From assembly GCA_030645495.1 (NCBI GenBank), contig JAUSLV010000011.1, positions 186,001 through 250,000 of the forward strand: DNA of 64,000 bases, in the 5' to 3' direction. A program made the translations under genes and the position numbers. Of the stretch, positions 1 to 8,828 are shown piece after piece; position 1 is the first letter of the stretch, and every line of letters starts with the position of its first letter. This DNA comes from Actinomycetota bacterium (lineage in GTDB: Bacteria; Actinomycetota; Acidimicrobiia; Acidimicrobiales; Ilumatobacteraceae). The notes beneath the pieces are model-generated. The model saw only the letters and a program-made list of their open reading frames with translations. It was not told the DNA's origin and did not search any database.

Positions 1-2289
1 TCAGGTGGACCGTGTCGTGGCCTGGCCACGCAGCCCGGGGAACTGACCGAGGCGCTCGAGCGCAGCAACCGTGCTGCGCATCGCGTCGGGTGGCACCGGG
101 TGGCTGATGAGGAAGCCCTGCGCCTTGGTGCAGCCGAGGTCGCTGAGCACCTGCAGTTGGTGCACGGTCTCCACGCCCTCGGCCACCATGTCGAGGCCAA
201 GCGAGCGACCCATGGCCACGATCGTGCGCACGAGGCTGCGGTCGTTGGGATTGTCGGCGACGCCGTGCACGAACGCACGGTCGATCTTGATGCGCTGCAA
301 GGGGAACTTCTGCAGCAGTGACAACGACGAGTAGCCGGTGCCGAAGTCGTCGAGGGCGACGCGCACACCCAGCGAGCGCAGCCGACGCAGCGTCGCGAGG
401 GCGAGTTCGGGCTCGGCGATCATCACGCTCTCGGTGACCTCCAGCCACAGCAGCTGTGGCGAGACGCATGAACGAGTGAGTGCCTCGCTGACGATGGCCG
501 GGAAGTTGGGGTCGCTGAGCTGTCGAGGTGAGACGTTGACGGACATCGTGGCCGAGGGGCTGCACACGCCGTCGTCGATCCACTTGCGGAGCTGGCTGAG
601 CGCTTCGAGCAGTGCCCACGAGCCGATCGGCACGATCGTGCCCGTGTCCTCGGCGATCGGGATGAACTCGGCGGGCGACACGATCGTGCCGTCGGCCCGC
701 TGCCAGCGCATGAGCGCCTCGAAGCCGACGACGTCGCCCGACTGCAGGTCGAGGATCGGCTGGTGGAACAGGCGCAGTTCGCGCCGATCGAGCGCGCGGT
801 AGAGCGCTGTCTCGACGGCCAGGCGGTGGGCGACGCGCTCGTGCATCGACTCGTCGTACATCGCCAGACAGTTCCGGCCGGCGTCTTTCGCCCGGTACAT
901 CGCAGTATCGGCGTGGCGCACGAGGTCTTCCGCCGTCGTGGCGGAGGTGTGGTTGATCACCGCGACGCCGATGCTGGCGGTGACGAACACGTCGCCCTGG
1001 CTGAGCGCGAGGGGTTCGCGGAACACTGCCAGCAGTCGTTCGGCGGACGCCATCGCCGCACCCTGGGATCTGGCGCTCGCATCGAGCACCACGTACTCGT
1101 CGCCCGACAATCGGGCGACGACTGCTTCTCTCGGCACCGCGTTGACCAGTCGGCGCGCAACTGTCACGAGCACCTCGTCGCCGGCGGCATGGCCGAGCGA
1201 ATCGTTGATGTTCTTGAAGCGGTCGAGGTCGACGAAGAACAACGTCGGGTGGATGTCGCTGCCCCAACTGTCGCGCAGCAGATCGTTGATCCGTTCCAGC
1301 AGCACCGTGCGGTTCGGTAACCCCGTGAGTGGGTCGGTCTGAGCACCGCGGATCAGTTCGGCCTGGGCCTTGCTGTTGGCCCGCACGGCGGTAACCACTC
1401 GAATGGTGACCACGGCGGCGAGGACCAGTGCGGAAATGAACCGCACGAACTTGTCGGTGGAATCGTTCGGTGCAGTGCCGGCCAGAACGATGACGGGCAC
1501 CAACAGGGACACGGTGGTGACGATCAAGCGGCCCAGCGAATCCTGCTTCGGGCCGGGCTGAGGGCGCCCGATCTCGCGGACACCGGGGTGCAGGCCCACC
1601 GCGGCCGCGACGAAGTAGGCAGCGGTGTACATCGGGAGTGCGACTCGCTCGGCACTGGTGCCGAGGTGCTGCGCATCCATGAGGGCATAGAGCAGGTCGC
1701 CGGCCATGTTGAACGCCAGCGCGACGGCGATCATCCACATCACGGTGGGGCGTTGCCGGCGGCTGAGCAACAGCACCATCGCCAGGAACAGGACCACCGA
1801 CGAGGTGGGCTCGTAGAGGCCGTACAGCACGATGCTGACCGACTTCTGGTTGGTGGAGTGTGTGATCGGCTGCACCAGGGTGGCCCAGCTGATGATCCAG
1901 GTGCCCAAGGAAACGATGACCGCATCGCCCAAGATGCCACGAGTGGAACCGGGAAGGCTGTTGCGGATGAGTGCGATCAGGCCGCCGGCCATGCAGCCGA
2001 CAGCGGCCAACACCAGCAACACCGAGAGGGGCGACTCGTATGTCGGCTCGCTACCGGAAGCGGCTCGCTCGGCGGCGTAGAGCACGCCGACGCCGCAGAA
2101 GAGGATGATCGGCCGCCACGACATGAGGCCGAGGTGGTGCGACAACAGCAGGCTGGGAATCACTTGCAGCGCGGCCACCAGATAGAGGACGTCACGCACT
2201 GCGGGATCGGGCGCGACGAGGCTGGCGACGGTCAGCACCAAGCCGACGCCGAGGTAGACCCAGCTGAGTAGTGCCCCTTCTCGCTTCAC
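1..2289 (-). CDS. Membrane-anchored GGDEF-EAL protein (cyclic-di-GMP turnover)
   Basis: Predicted to make and/or break cyclic-di-GMP at the inner face of the membrane. The 762-residue protein starts with a GTG codon and has about eight to ten hydrophobic segments in its first 300 residues. A GGDEF domain (about 320-490) and an EAL domain (about 500-745) follow. The GGDEF signature reads SGDEY near residue 395, a variant of the active loop. The EAL signature is intact (FEAL near 524), with DDFGTGYSS and KIDRAFV further on, so phosphodiesterase activity looks secure and cyclase activity is less certain. The stop codon occupies the first three bases of the window, so the gene is complete. It is transcribed away from the GNAT-like gene. 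Confidence 0.93.
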   Translation of the reverse strand: MKREGALLSWVYLGVGLVLTVASLVAPDPAVRDVLYLVAALQVIPSLLLSHHLGLMSWRPIILFCGVGVLYAAERAASGSEPTYESPLSVLLVLAAVGCMAGGLIALIRNSLPGSTRGILGDAVIVSLGTWIISWATLVQPITHSTNQKSVSIVLYGLYEPTSSVVLFLAMVLLLSRRQRPTVMWMIAVALAFNMAGDLLYALMDAQHLGTSAERVALPMYTAAYFVAAAVGLHPGVREIGRPQPGPKQDSLGRLIVTTVSLLVPVIVLAGTAPNDSTDKFVRFISALVLAAVVTIRVVTAVRANSKAQAELIRGAQTDPLTGLPNRTVLLERINDLLRDSWGSDIHPTLFFVDLDRFKNINDSLGHAAGDEVLVTVARRLVNAVPREAVVARLSGDEYVVLDASARSQGAAMASAERLLAVFREPLALSQGDVFVTASIGVAVINHTSATTAEDLVRHADTAMYRAKDAGRNCLAMYDESMHERVAHRLAVETALYRALDRRELRLFHQPILDLQSGDVVGFEALMRWQRADGTIVSPAEFIPIAEDTGTIVPIGSWALLEALSQLRKWIDDGVCSPSATMSVNVSPRQLSDPNFPAIVSEALTRSCVSPQLLWLEVTESVMIAEPELALATLRRLRSLGVRVALDDFGTGYSSLSLLQKFPLQRIKIDRAFVHGVADNPNDRSLVRTIVAMGRSLGLDMVAEGVETVHQLQVLSDLGCTKAQGFLISHPVPPDAMRSTVAALERLGQFPGLRGQATTRST

Positions 2290-2352
2290 GACCCTCCAAG
2301 GCGCGGATTCGCTGGCGAGACACTATCCACCGCTCGAAACCATGCCCGTGCT

Positions 2353-2358
2353 TATGCT
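2353..2358 (+). promoter_or_regulatory. Possible -10 box TATGCT upstream of the GNAT-like gene
   Basis: TATGCT lies exactly 6 nt before a GTG at 2365, the same geometry as the leaderless promoters elsewhere in this window. It would place the transcription start at or near 2365, upstream of the GNAT-like gene. Confidence 0.4.
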
Positions 2359-2364
2359 ACGCGC

Positions 2365-2487
2365 GTGCTCCGTGAATCGCGCAATGGGTGTCAAACCTCG
2401 CGCCGACCGCGCGAACACGCTCGCCGCGGACGAGCCCTCACCCTGCAACTCGGCCGCCTCTCCGATCGGAGCTGTCGGTGTTCGTGA
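2365..2487 (+). CDS. Possible leaderless upstream ORF (40 aa)
   Basis: A GTG placed 6 nt after TATGCT opens a 40-codon frame ending in TGA at 2485-2487. That stop overlaps the GTG at 2484 in the frame of the downstream GNAT-like gene (a GTGA overlap). The peptide is Arg-rich with Cys at its C-terminal end (Ser-Cys-Arg-Cys-Ser). It has no recognisable domain. It could be a translated leader coupled to the next gene or a chance frame in GC-rich DNA; I consider chance somewhat more likely. Confidence 0.22.
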   Translation: MLRESRNGCQTSRRPREHARRGRALTLQLGRLSDRSCRCS

Positions 2488-3080
2488 CCAGCCACTCCCA
2501 TGTCACCGACCCTGTGCTGGCCGGCCGCCTGTGGGACCTGTACGAAGCGGGCTACTCGCCGGTTGCGGCCGAGTCGCCCAGCCACGAGATGCTGTTCCGC
2601 GACGAGTTCGACGACGCGCTACGCGAGCCGTCGAACCGGATCTGGGTGCTGTGGGACGACGAGACGCCGGTGGCGATGGGCCTGATCGCCACCGACATCG
2701 CGCACACGCGCTATCTCAGCCGTGGCTTCTTCGATGGCCGTTTCCCCGAGCACTCGCGCCGGGGCGCGGTGCACTACGTGATGCTGATGGTGGTGCACCC
2801 GGAGTACACCGCTCGTGGTGCAGTCATCCGCATCGGCCGGGAAGTGCTGCAACGTGAGGCGGCAGACGGGGCGTTGTTGGTGTTCGACGCGCCAGAACTG
2901 CACCAGTCGGGTGCGACCGGCGGGTTCGCCGAGATGATGGACCGCGCCGCCAAGGCGTTCGTGGGCCGAGCGCCGGTGATGCACCTGGGTGCGTCATATT
3001 ACTTCGCCATCGATCTGGCCGCCATCGGCCAGGCCGAGGCACCGCCGGCGGAGCGGATCCCGGTGAACCAGCACCGTTGA
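2478..3080 (+). CDS. GNAT-like N-acetyltransferase family protein
   Basis: Likely an acyl-CoA-dependent N-acyltransferase of unknown substrate. The strand pattern resembles a GNAT core: a segment around IWVLWDDETPVAMGLIATD, then a hydrophobic strand (YVMLMVVHPEY) followed by a basic turn and helix (GAVIRIGREVL), as expected for CoA pyrophosphate binding. The classical Q/R-x-x-G-x-G/A motif is poorly conserved. The open frame extends up to a GTG at 2388, but those first 30 codons encode a Pro/Arg/Ser-rich string that looks non-coding. I chose GTG 2478 because GGAG lies 6 nt before it; GTG 2484 is the alternative. It sits 43 bp before phoH on the same strand. Confidence 0.6.
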   Translation: MFVTSHSHVTDPVLAGRLWDLYEAGYSPVAAESPSHEMLFRDEFDDALREPSNRIWVLWDDETPVAMGLIATDIAHTRYLSRGFFDGRFPEHSRRGAVHYVMLMVVHPEYTARGAVIRIGREVLQREAADGALLVFDAPELHQSGATGGFAEMMDRAAKAFVGRAPVMHLGASYYFAIDLAAIGQAEAPPAERIPVNQHR

Positions 3081-3123
3081 GGCTCGCGCGTTCGCTACCG
3101 TATCTCCGAATGAAACCATCCAC

Positions 3124-4131
3124 GTGTCGCCGCGCATGACCTCACTGGCCAAGCCCTACACGGTGATCGTGCCCGGGGCGCACCTGATGTCGGCGCTCGT
3201 CGGTCAGCGCGACGCGAACCTGCGCCAGATCGAGGAGGCCTTCCCCGACGCGAGCGTGGTGGTGCGCGGCAACGAGATCAACATTGAGGGGCCGCAGTCC
3301 GAGCACGTCGGCCGGCTGTGCGAGGAGCTGATCACGCTCTTGCAGCAGGGTCAGCACCTCGACGAGAGCAGCCTGCGGCGCAGCATCGACATGATGCGCG
3401 ACAACGAGAAGCCCAGCCGCGTGCTCACCGACGACATTCTGCGCGGCTCGAAGGGCAAGCCGATCCGGCCGAAGACAGCCGGCCAGAAGCACTATGTCGA
3501 TGCGATCCGCCATCACGTCATCACGTTCGGTCTGGGCCCGGCCGGCACCGGCAAGAGCTGGTTGGCGGTGGCGATGGCGGTGCAGGCGCTGCAAACCAAG
3601 CAGGTGCAGCGGATCATCCTCACTCGCCCGGCCGTCGAGGCGGGCGAGCGACTCGGCTTCCTGCCGGGCGACCTGATGGCCAAGATCGACCCCTACCTGC
3701 GCCCGCTCTACGACGCGCTGTACGACATGGTCGAGCCCGACGGTGCGCAGAAACTGCTCGAACGGCAAGCCGTCGAGGTGGCACCGCTGGCCTTCATGCG
3801 TGGCCGCACCCTGAACAACAGCTTCATCATCCTCGACGAGGCGCAGAACGCCACGCCCGAGCAGATGAAGATGTTCCTCACGCGCATCGGATTCGGCTCG
3901 AAGGTGGTGGTCACCGGCGACACCACGCAGATCGATGTGCCCGACGGCCGCAGCGGCCTGATCGGTCTCGAGCGCACGCTCACGGGCATCGAGGGCTTGG
4001 CCTTCGTGCACCTGAAGGCCTCCGACGTGGTGCGCCACCGCATCGTGGGCGACATCGTCGCCGCGTACGAACGGGCCGATGAGATCCGTCTCAACAAGGA
4101 GCCAGCACGCATGGAGGCCGGTCGTGGTTGA
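3124..4131 (+). CDS. phoH: PhoH family ATPase
   Basis: Cytoplasmic P-loop ATPase of the PhoH/PhoL type, a family that commonly accompanies ybeY and is linked to RNA metabolism. The 335-residue protein has an N-terminal KH-like RNA-binding segment (about 15-75). It then has Walker A GPAGTGKS at 138-145 and Walker B ending in LDEAQN near 237-242. Length matches the family. It starts with GTG (a second in-frame start, ATG, lies at 3136). Its stop overlaps the ybeY start by 8 bp, and ybeY in turn overlaps the next gene, so the three form a coupled operon. Confidence 0.96.
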   Translation: MSPRMTSLAKPYTVIVPGAHLMSALVGQRDANLRQIEEAFPDASVVVRGNEINIEGPQSEHVGRLCEELITLLQQGQHLDESSLRRSIDMMRDNEKPSRVLTDDILRGSKGKPIRPKTAGQKHYVDAIRHHVITFGLGPAGTGKSWLAVAMAVQALQTKQVQRIILTRPAVEAGERLGFLPGDLMAKIDPYLRPLYDALYDMVEPDGAQKLLERQAVEVAPLAFMRGRTLNNSFIILDEAQNATPEQMKMFLTRIGFGSKVVVTGDTTQIDVPDGRSGLIGLERTLTGIEGLAFVHLKASDVVRHRIVGDIVAAYERADEIRLNKEPARMEAGRG

Positions 4132-4720
4132 CCCATCCCGCCCGCACCTCGACGCGCCTCGCCGCATCGGTGGCGACGGCGAGCCAGAGGTGTTCGTCGC
4201 CGACGAACAGCGCGATCTGCCCGTCGAGCTGGAACGCTGGCAACGCTTGGCCACCGAGGTGCTGCGCTCCGAAGGTGTGCGCGGCCTGGCCGAGTTGGCG
4301 CTGCTGTTCGTCAGCGAAGCCGAGATGGGTGAGCTGAACGAGTTGCACATGGGGAAAGCCGGCCCCACCGACGTGCTCGCCTTCCCGATCGATGCCGCCG
4401 AGGCGGAGATCGTGCTGCACGGCCAGCCGATCAGCCGTGGTCCCGACCGTGCGCCGGCGGATCCGGGCGACATGCCGCTGCTGTTGGGCGATGTGGTGAT
4501 CTGCCCTGCTGTGGCTGCTCGCCAGGCACCACAGCACGCCGGCACCACGGACGATGAATTGGCGCTGCTGGTGGTGCACGGCTTGTTGCACGTACTGGGC
4601 CACGACCACGACGACGACGACCAGACGCGAGCGATGCGGGCTCGCGAGCTGGAGCTGTTGCAGGAACACCACTGGCACGGGCCGATGCCGGCCGGGTTCC
4701 GGCAGGAGCAAGCCGAATGA
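4124..4720 (+). CDS. ybeY: Endoribonuclease YbeY (rRNA maturation factor)
   Basis: Metal-dependent single-strand endoribonuclease acting in 16S rRNA 3'-end maturation and ribosome quality control. The zinc-binding signature HGLLHVLGHDH is present, as is the conserved segment containing GPTDVLAFP. A long acidic Asp run follows the His motif. The GTG at 4124 was chosen because GGAGG lies 6 nt upstream (4113-4117) inside phoH; the frame is open further upstream but has no better start. The stop forms an ATGA overlap with the HlyC/CorC-type gene. phoH-ybeY adjacency is conserved in many bacteria. Confidence 0.95.
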   Translation: MVDPSRPHLDAPRRIGGDGEPEVFVADEQRDLPVELERWQRLATEVLRSEGVRGLAELALLFVSEAEMGELNELHMGKAGPTDVLAFPIDAAEAEIVLHGQPISRGPDRAPADPGDMPLLLGDVVICPAVAARQAPQHAGTTDDELALLVVHGLLHVLGHDHDDDDQTRAMRARELELLQEHHWHGPMPAGFRQEQAE

Positions 4721-6015
4721 TCGGCTACACCTTCACCAACGTCGACGCGCTGATGCTCGTGGTCATTTTCGTGTTGCTGATCATCCTGATCTTCGCTGCA
4801 GTGGCAGAGATGGGTCTGTCGCGGATGAACAAGCCGCGGGCCAGCTCGCTCGCCGACAAGGGCCACAAGTCGGGCAAGGCGCTCAAGCGGCTCGTCGACC
4901 AACCCGACCGGTGGGTGAATCCGCTGCTGCTCACCGTCAACATCTGCCAGACCGTGCAGACCACACTCACGGCCATCGTGGCCGGTCACATGTTCGGCGC
5001 CGCTGGTGTGGCTGTCGGCGTGGTGCTGAATGTCGTCGTGTTCTTCGTGCTTGCCGAGGCCGTGCCCAAGACCTATGCGGTGCAGTACCCGCAGCGGGCG
5101 GCGCTGCTGTCGGCGCGGCCCACCCTGCTGCTGGTGGCGTTCCCGCCGCTGCAGTGGGTGTCGCGTGGGCTGATCACCCTTACCAACGTCATCGTGCGCG
5201 GCAAGGGACTCGAGCAGGGCCCGTTCGTGTCCGAGCAGGAGCTGCTGGGCATTGTCGAGGTCGCCGCCGAGGACGGCGTGGTGGAGCACGAGGAACGCGA
5301 GCTCATCGAGAGCATCATCGAGTTCGGCGACACCGTGGCTCGTGAAGTGATGGTGCCGCGGCCCGACATGGTGGTCATCGAGGAGATGTGCACCGTCACC
5401 CAGGCGCTCGACCTCGCGATCGAGCACGGGTACAGCCGGCTGCCGGTGATGAACACCGACGAGGACGACGTTCGCGGCCTGGCCTATACCAAAGACCTGA
5501 TGCGCACCGAGCGTGAGGGTGGCGGCGATCGACCGGTCACCGACTTCCTTCGCACGGTGCACTTCGTGCCGGAGAACAAGCCGGTGAACCGGCTGATGCG
5601 CGAGATGCAGGCGCTGAAGTACCACCTCGCGCTCGTCGCCGACGAGTACGGCGCGATCGCCGGGTTGATCACGCTGGAGGACTGCCTCGAGGAACTCGTC
5701 GGCGACATCGTCGACGAGCACGACGAGGAAGACGCCGAAGTGCAGCGGCTGGCCGACGGCGACTATCTCGTCGACGGGGCGATGGCGATCGACGACCTGA
5801 ACGATCTGCTCGGCATCCACCTGCCGGACGACGACTGGGACACCGTGGGTGGTTTCCTGTTCGGCACGCTCGAGCACGTGCCCGACGAGGGTGAGTCGGT
5901 GGTGCACGAAGGGTGGCGGTTCACCGCTGCCGAGATGGACGGTCGCCGCATTCGTCAGGTGAAGGTGACCGTTGAGCACGACCTCGATGCCGAAGGTGTC
6001 GATCCCGCGATCTGA
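4717..6015 (+). CDS. HlyC/CorC (CNNM) family membrane protein with CBS pair
   Basis: Integral membrane protein of the CNNM/CorC family, generally associated with magnesium or cobalt homeostasis. Its 432 residues show an N-terminal CNNM (DUF21) domain with about four hydrophobic segments (1-180). A cytosolic CBS pair follows (about 205-335, beginning after VMVPRPDMV), then a C-terminal CorC_HlyC domain (about 345-425). Start is an ATG overlapping the ybeY stop (ATGA), so translation is probably coupled. The position after phoH-ybeY is a widely conserved order. The transport substrate cannot be read from sequence. Confidence 0.92.
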   Translation: MIGYTFTNVDALMLVVIFVLLIILIFAAVAEMGLSRMNKPRASSLADKGHKSGKALKRLVDQPDRWVNPLLLTVNICQTVQTTLTAIVAGHMFGAAGVAVGVVLNVVVFFVLAEAVPKTYAVQYPQRAALLSARPTLLLVAFPPLQWVSRGLITLTNVIVRGKGLEQGPFVSEQELLGIVEVAAEDGVVEHEERELIESIIEFGDTVAREVMVPRPDMVVIEEMCTVTQALDLAIEHGYSRLPVMNTDEDDVRGLAYTKDLMRTEREGGGDRPVTDFLRTVHFVPENKPVNRLMREMQALKYHLALVADEYGAIAGLITLEDCLEELVGDIVDEHDEEDAEVQRLADGDYLVDGAMAIDDLNDLLGIHLPDDDWDTVGGFLFGTLEHVPDEGESVVHEGWRFTAAEMDGRRIRQVKVTVEHDLDAEGVDPAI

Positions 6016-6018
6016 TGA

Positions 6019-7143
6019 TCAGGTGGTGGTGGTGCTGGGGTCCGCCAGTCGGTACCGCTGCACCTTGCCCAGGGCAGTACGCGGCAGCGAGTCGACCAGC
6101 CTGAGCTCCTTCGGTGCGCAGAACGCCGGCAGTCGCTCGCTGACCAAGCTCTTCAGGTCGGTGAGGCTGGGCGGGCCACCTTCGGGTACCACCCAGGCGA
6201 CGACGCGCTGACCCCATTCGGGGTCGGGCACACCGGCCACGGCCACGTCGGCCACCCGTGGATGCGTGGCGAGCACTGCCTCCACCGCTTCGGGCCACAC
6301 GTTCTCGCCGCCGGTGATGATCATCTCGCCGCGCCGGCCGTCGACATGCAGACGGCCGTCTGGCTGCCACCGCCCGAGGTCGCCCGTGTGCAGCCAGCCG
6401 TCGGGGTCGAGGGGCGTGGTGCCGTCGCGATACTCGCGACACAGCATCGGGCCCCGTAGCAACACCTCGCCGTCGGCCGCGATCTGCACCTCCACGCCAT
6501 CGAGCGCACGACCGTCGTACACCACGCCGCTGCCGGTTTCCGTCAGCCCGTAGGTGGTGTGCGTGTTGGGGGGCAGTGCGGCAGGAGGACGCGAGCCGCC
6601 GAGCACGATCACGCGGAACAGCGCGGGGTCGACTCGCGCGAGCGCCGTCGCTACCAGCGACACGACAGTGGCACCCTGCCGAGCGGCGGCTTCCACCGCC
6701 CGTGCGTCGAAGCCATCGTGCACGACCAGTCGAGCGCCGGTGTGCAGCGCCCGCGTGACCACCGACATGCCGCCCACGTGCGCCAGCGGCAGGCATGCCA
6801 GCCACGTGTCGGCGGAGGACGTGCCGAGGCGGGCGGTCGTGGCAGCAGCCGAGGCAGCGACCGCTGCGTGCGTGAGGATCACCCCCTTCGGGGTGCCGGT
6901 CGATCCGCTGGTGGCCATCACCAACGCGTCGCCAGGCTCCACGTGGCGGCCAACCGCGAGAGCGTGGCGTCCTTCCGCGTTCACGAGCGCCGCGGGTGCC
7001 ATTGCCTCCAACAGTGCCGCCCGCGCCGGCGCCGGCAGTCGCCGGTCGACCGGCAGGACGGCGTTCCCCGCATCCCACTCGCGTTGCAGGGCGTCGACGA
7101 ATGCCGGGCCGCCGGGCATGTCGAGCGCGACGAGGTGAGGCAC
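6019..7143 (-). CDS. menE: o-Succinylbenzoate-CoA ligase (MenE)
   Basis: AMP-forming ligase that activates o-succinylbenzoate with CoA in menaquinone synthesis. The adenylation P-loop MATSGSTGTPKG, the TYGLTETG motif, the WLHTGDLG hinge region and a C-terminal lysine (RTALGKVQRYR) are all present. At 374 residues it is short for the superfamily but normal for actinobacterial MenE. An open frame continues 93 codons further upstream but is Arg/Pro-rich. The GTG at 7143 was chosen because TATCCT lies 7 nt before it, implying a leaderless start. It is divergent from menA, with only 20 bp between starts. Confidence 0.88.
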   Translation of the reverse strand: MPHLVALDMPGGPAFVDALQREWDAGNAVLPVDRRLPAPARAALLEAMAPAALVNAEGRHALAVGRHVEPGDALVMATSGSTGTPKGVILTHAAVAASAAATTARLGTSSADTWLACLPLAHVGGMSVVTRALHTGARLVVHDGFDARAVEAAARQGATVVSLVATALARVDPALFRVIVLGGSRPPAALPPNTHTTYGLTETGSGVVYDGRALDGVEVQIAADGEVLLRGPMLCREYRDGTTPLDPDGWLHTGDLGRWQPDGRLHVDGRRGEMIITGGENVWPEAVEAVLATHPRVADVAVAGVPDPEWGQRVVAWVVPEGGPPSLTDLKSLVSERLPAFCAPKELRLVDSLPRTALGKVQRYRLADPSTTTT

Positions 7144-7150
7144 GGGGGCG

Positions 7151-7156
7151 AGGATA
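7151..7156 (-). promoter_or_regulatory. Leaderless-type -10 box (TATCCT) of menE
   Basis: TATCCT on the minus strand lies 7 nt before the menE GTG. It sits inside the 20-bp gap to the divergent menA gene, leaving no room for a 5' leader with a ribosome site. Confidence 0.6.
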
Positions 7157-7163
7157 GGCGAGA

Positions 7164-8039
7164 ATGCACGGAATGAACCGTTGGCTGATCGGCGCCCGTC
7201 CCCGCACACTCCCCGCGGCCGTCGTGCCGGTGGCGCTCGGCGCCGCCGCTGCGGTCGGCTCGCCCGGCCCGGTGTGGTGGCGCGTCGGCCCTGCCCTGCT
7301 GGTGAGCCTCGCGCTGCAGGTGGGTGTGAACTACGCCAACGACTACAGCGATGGCGTGCGCGGCACCGACGAAGTGCGGGTGGGGCCGGTGCGCCTGGTG
7401 GCCGGCGGCCTCGCGTCGGCATCGGCAGTCAAGAAGGCCGCGCTGGCCGCGTTCGGCGTGGCCGCGGTGGCCGGCCTGGGGCTGGCCGTGGTCACCACGT
7501 GGTGGTTGCTGGCGGTGGGTGCGGCGGCGATCCTGGCCGCGTGGGGCTACACAGGTGGTCCCCGCCCCTACGGGTACATGGGCCTGGGCGAGGTGTTCGT
7601 GTTCGTCTTCTTCGGTCTCGTTGCCACGGTGGGGTCGTTGTACGTGGTGTCCGAGCAGATCACCGGCTTGGGCTGGCTGGCCGGCTGCGTCGCCGGATGC
7701 CTCGCCTGCGCGCTGCTGGTGGTGAACAACCTGCGCGACATCCCCACCGACCGCGAGGTGGGGAAGCACACGTTGGCCGTCCGCCTCGGTGATCGCATCA
7801 CTCGGCGGTTCTACGTGCTGCTGCTGGCTGCGGCCGACGCGCTCGTGCTGGCCATCGCGCTCACGGGCCGGCCGTGGGCTGCGATCGGGTTGGTGGGGAT
7901 CGTGGTGGCGGTGCCGGCGCTGAAGGCCGTGCTGGGCGGAGCGAAGGGTTCGGCGCTGATCCCGGTGCTCGGGGCGACGGGCAAGGTGCAACTCGTCACC
8001 GGGATGGTGGCCGCGCTGGGCATCGCGATCAGCGGCTGA
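7164..8039 (+). CDS. menA: 1,4-Dihydroxy-2-naphthoate polyprenyltransferase (MenA)
   Basis: Membrane UbiA-superfamily enzyme that attaches the polyprenyl tail to 1,4-dihydroxy-2-naphthoate, giving demethylmenaquinone. The N-terminal ARPRTLPAAVVP segment is typical of MenA. The first Asp-rich motif lies in NDYSDGVRGTD and the second in NNLRDIPTDREVGK. About eight to nine hydrophobic helices fill the 291 residues. ATG 7164 is used; ATG 7173 (three codons later) is equally plausible. The gene is divergent from menE and convergent with menH. Confidence 0.94.
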   Translation: MHGMNRWLIGARPRTLPAAVVPVALGAAAAVGSPGPVWWRVGPALLVSLALQVGVNYANDYSDGVRGTDEVRVGPVRLVAGGLASASAVKKAALAAFGVAAVAGLGLAVVTTWWLLAVGAAAILAAWGYTGGPRPYGYMGLGEVFVFVFFGLVATVGSLYVVSEQITGLGWLAGCVAGCLACALLVVNNLRDIPTDREVGKHTLAVRLGDRITRRFYVLLLAAADALVLAIALTGRPWAAIGLVGIVVAVPALKAVLGGAKGSALIPVLGATGKVQLVTGMVAALGIAISG

Positions 8040-8051
8040 CCTGACCAGGGC

Positions 8052-8828
8052 TCACAAGGGCAGCGCGCTCACGATCGCGTCGATCACGGCTTGGGGTTGC
8101 TGCAGATGAGCGGCGTGGGCAGCATCGGGGATCAGGCGGAACCGGCCGAAGGGTACGGCGGTGGAGATCTGCTCTGCGATCGCGGCGAACTTGCTGTCGT
8201 GTGAACCCGCGAGCGCGAGCACCGGCATGTTCAGCTCGCGCAAGCGGGGCCACAGCGGCAACTGCTCGCCGGTGCCGGCCATGCGCAAGCTGCTCGCCAA
8301 GCCCTCCGCGTTGTTGCGCAGGCGGTCGGCGCGGTCGCCCTCGGCGAATTCGAATCCGCCGAACAAGGGAAGCGTGGTCCATTCCGCAAGGAACGCTTCG
8401 ACGCCAACGTCGAGCAGGTGCGCCGCGAGCGCGTCGTCGGCTTCGCGTCGAGCGGAGCGCTCGTCGGCATCGTCGATGCCCGGATGGGCGCCGATCAGCA
8501 CGAGCGATCCCGCCAGGTGCGGGTACATCAGCGCGAGGTGCAGGCACACGCGGCCACCGAGGCTGTAGCCGACGTAGGTGGCCGGGCCGCCGAGGCCGGC
8601 GATCATGTCGGCCGTCCGGCGGAGGTCGGCGCGCACACCCGCCGAGCCGCCGTGGCCCGGAAGGTCGACGACGACGGCTTCGAACCCGCGGGCGACGAAC
8701 TGCTCGGCGATCGGCTTCCACGAGTTCGCGGTCTGGGTGAAGCCGTGCACGAACACGATCCTGGGGGCACCGTGAGCGCCGCACCGTTCGGCTGCCAGGG
8801 GCGCAGCGAGCGACTGCCACTCAGACAT
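8052..8828 (-). CDS. menH: MenH-type alpha/beta hydrolase (SHCHC synthase)
   Basis: Predicted 2-succinyl-6-hydroxy-2,4-cyclohexadiene-1-carboxylate synthase, which eliminates pyruvate from the MenD product. The alpha/beta-hydrolase fold shows the oxyanion segment FVHGFTQTANSW. It also shows nucleophile elbow GYSLGGR (MenH-like), an acid in LAGSHDSKF and the catalytic His in DAAHAAHLQQP. Length (258 residues) fits. The ATG at 8828 overlaps the stop region of the upstream DsbA-like gene by 8 bp, so the two are coupled. The men-gene context makes MenH the best call over a generic esterase. Confidence 0.85.
   Translation of the reverse strand: MSEWQSLAAPLAAERCGAHGAPRIVFVHGFTQTANSWKPIAEQFVARGFEAVVVDLPGHGGSAGVRADLRRTADMIAGLGGPATYVGYSLGGRVCLHLALMYPHLAGSLVLIGAHPGIDDADERSARREADDALAAHLLDVGVEAFLAEWTTLPLFGGFEFAEGDRADRLRNNAEGLASSLRMAGTGEQLPLWPRLRELNMPVLALAGSHDSKFAAIAEQISTAVPFGRFRLIPDAAHAAHLQQPQAVIDAIVSALPL

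Noticed and set aside
3142-5979. 945-aa minus-strand ORF
   Set aside because: It is antisense to phoH, ybeY and the HlyC/CorC gene, which have clear family motifs. The open frame and its His/Asp-rich product result from GC-rich codon bias.
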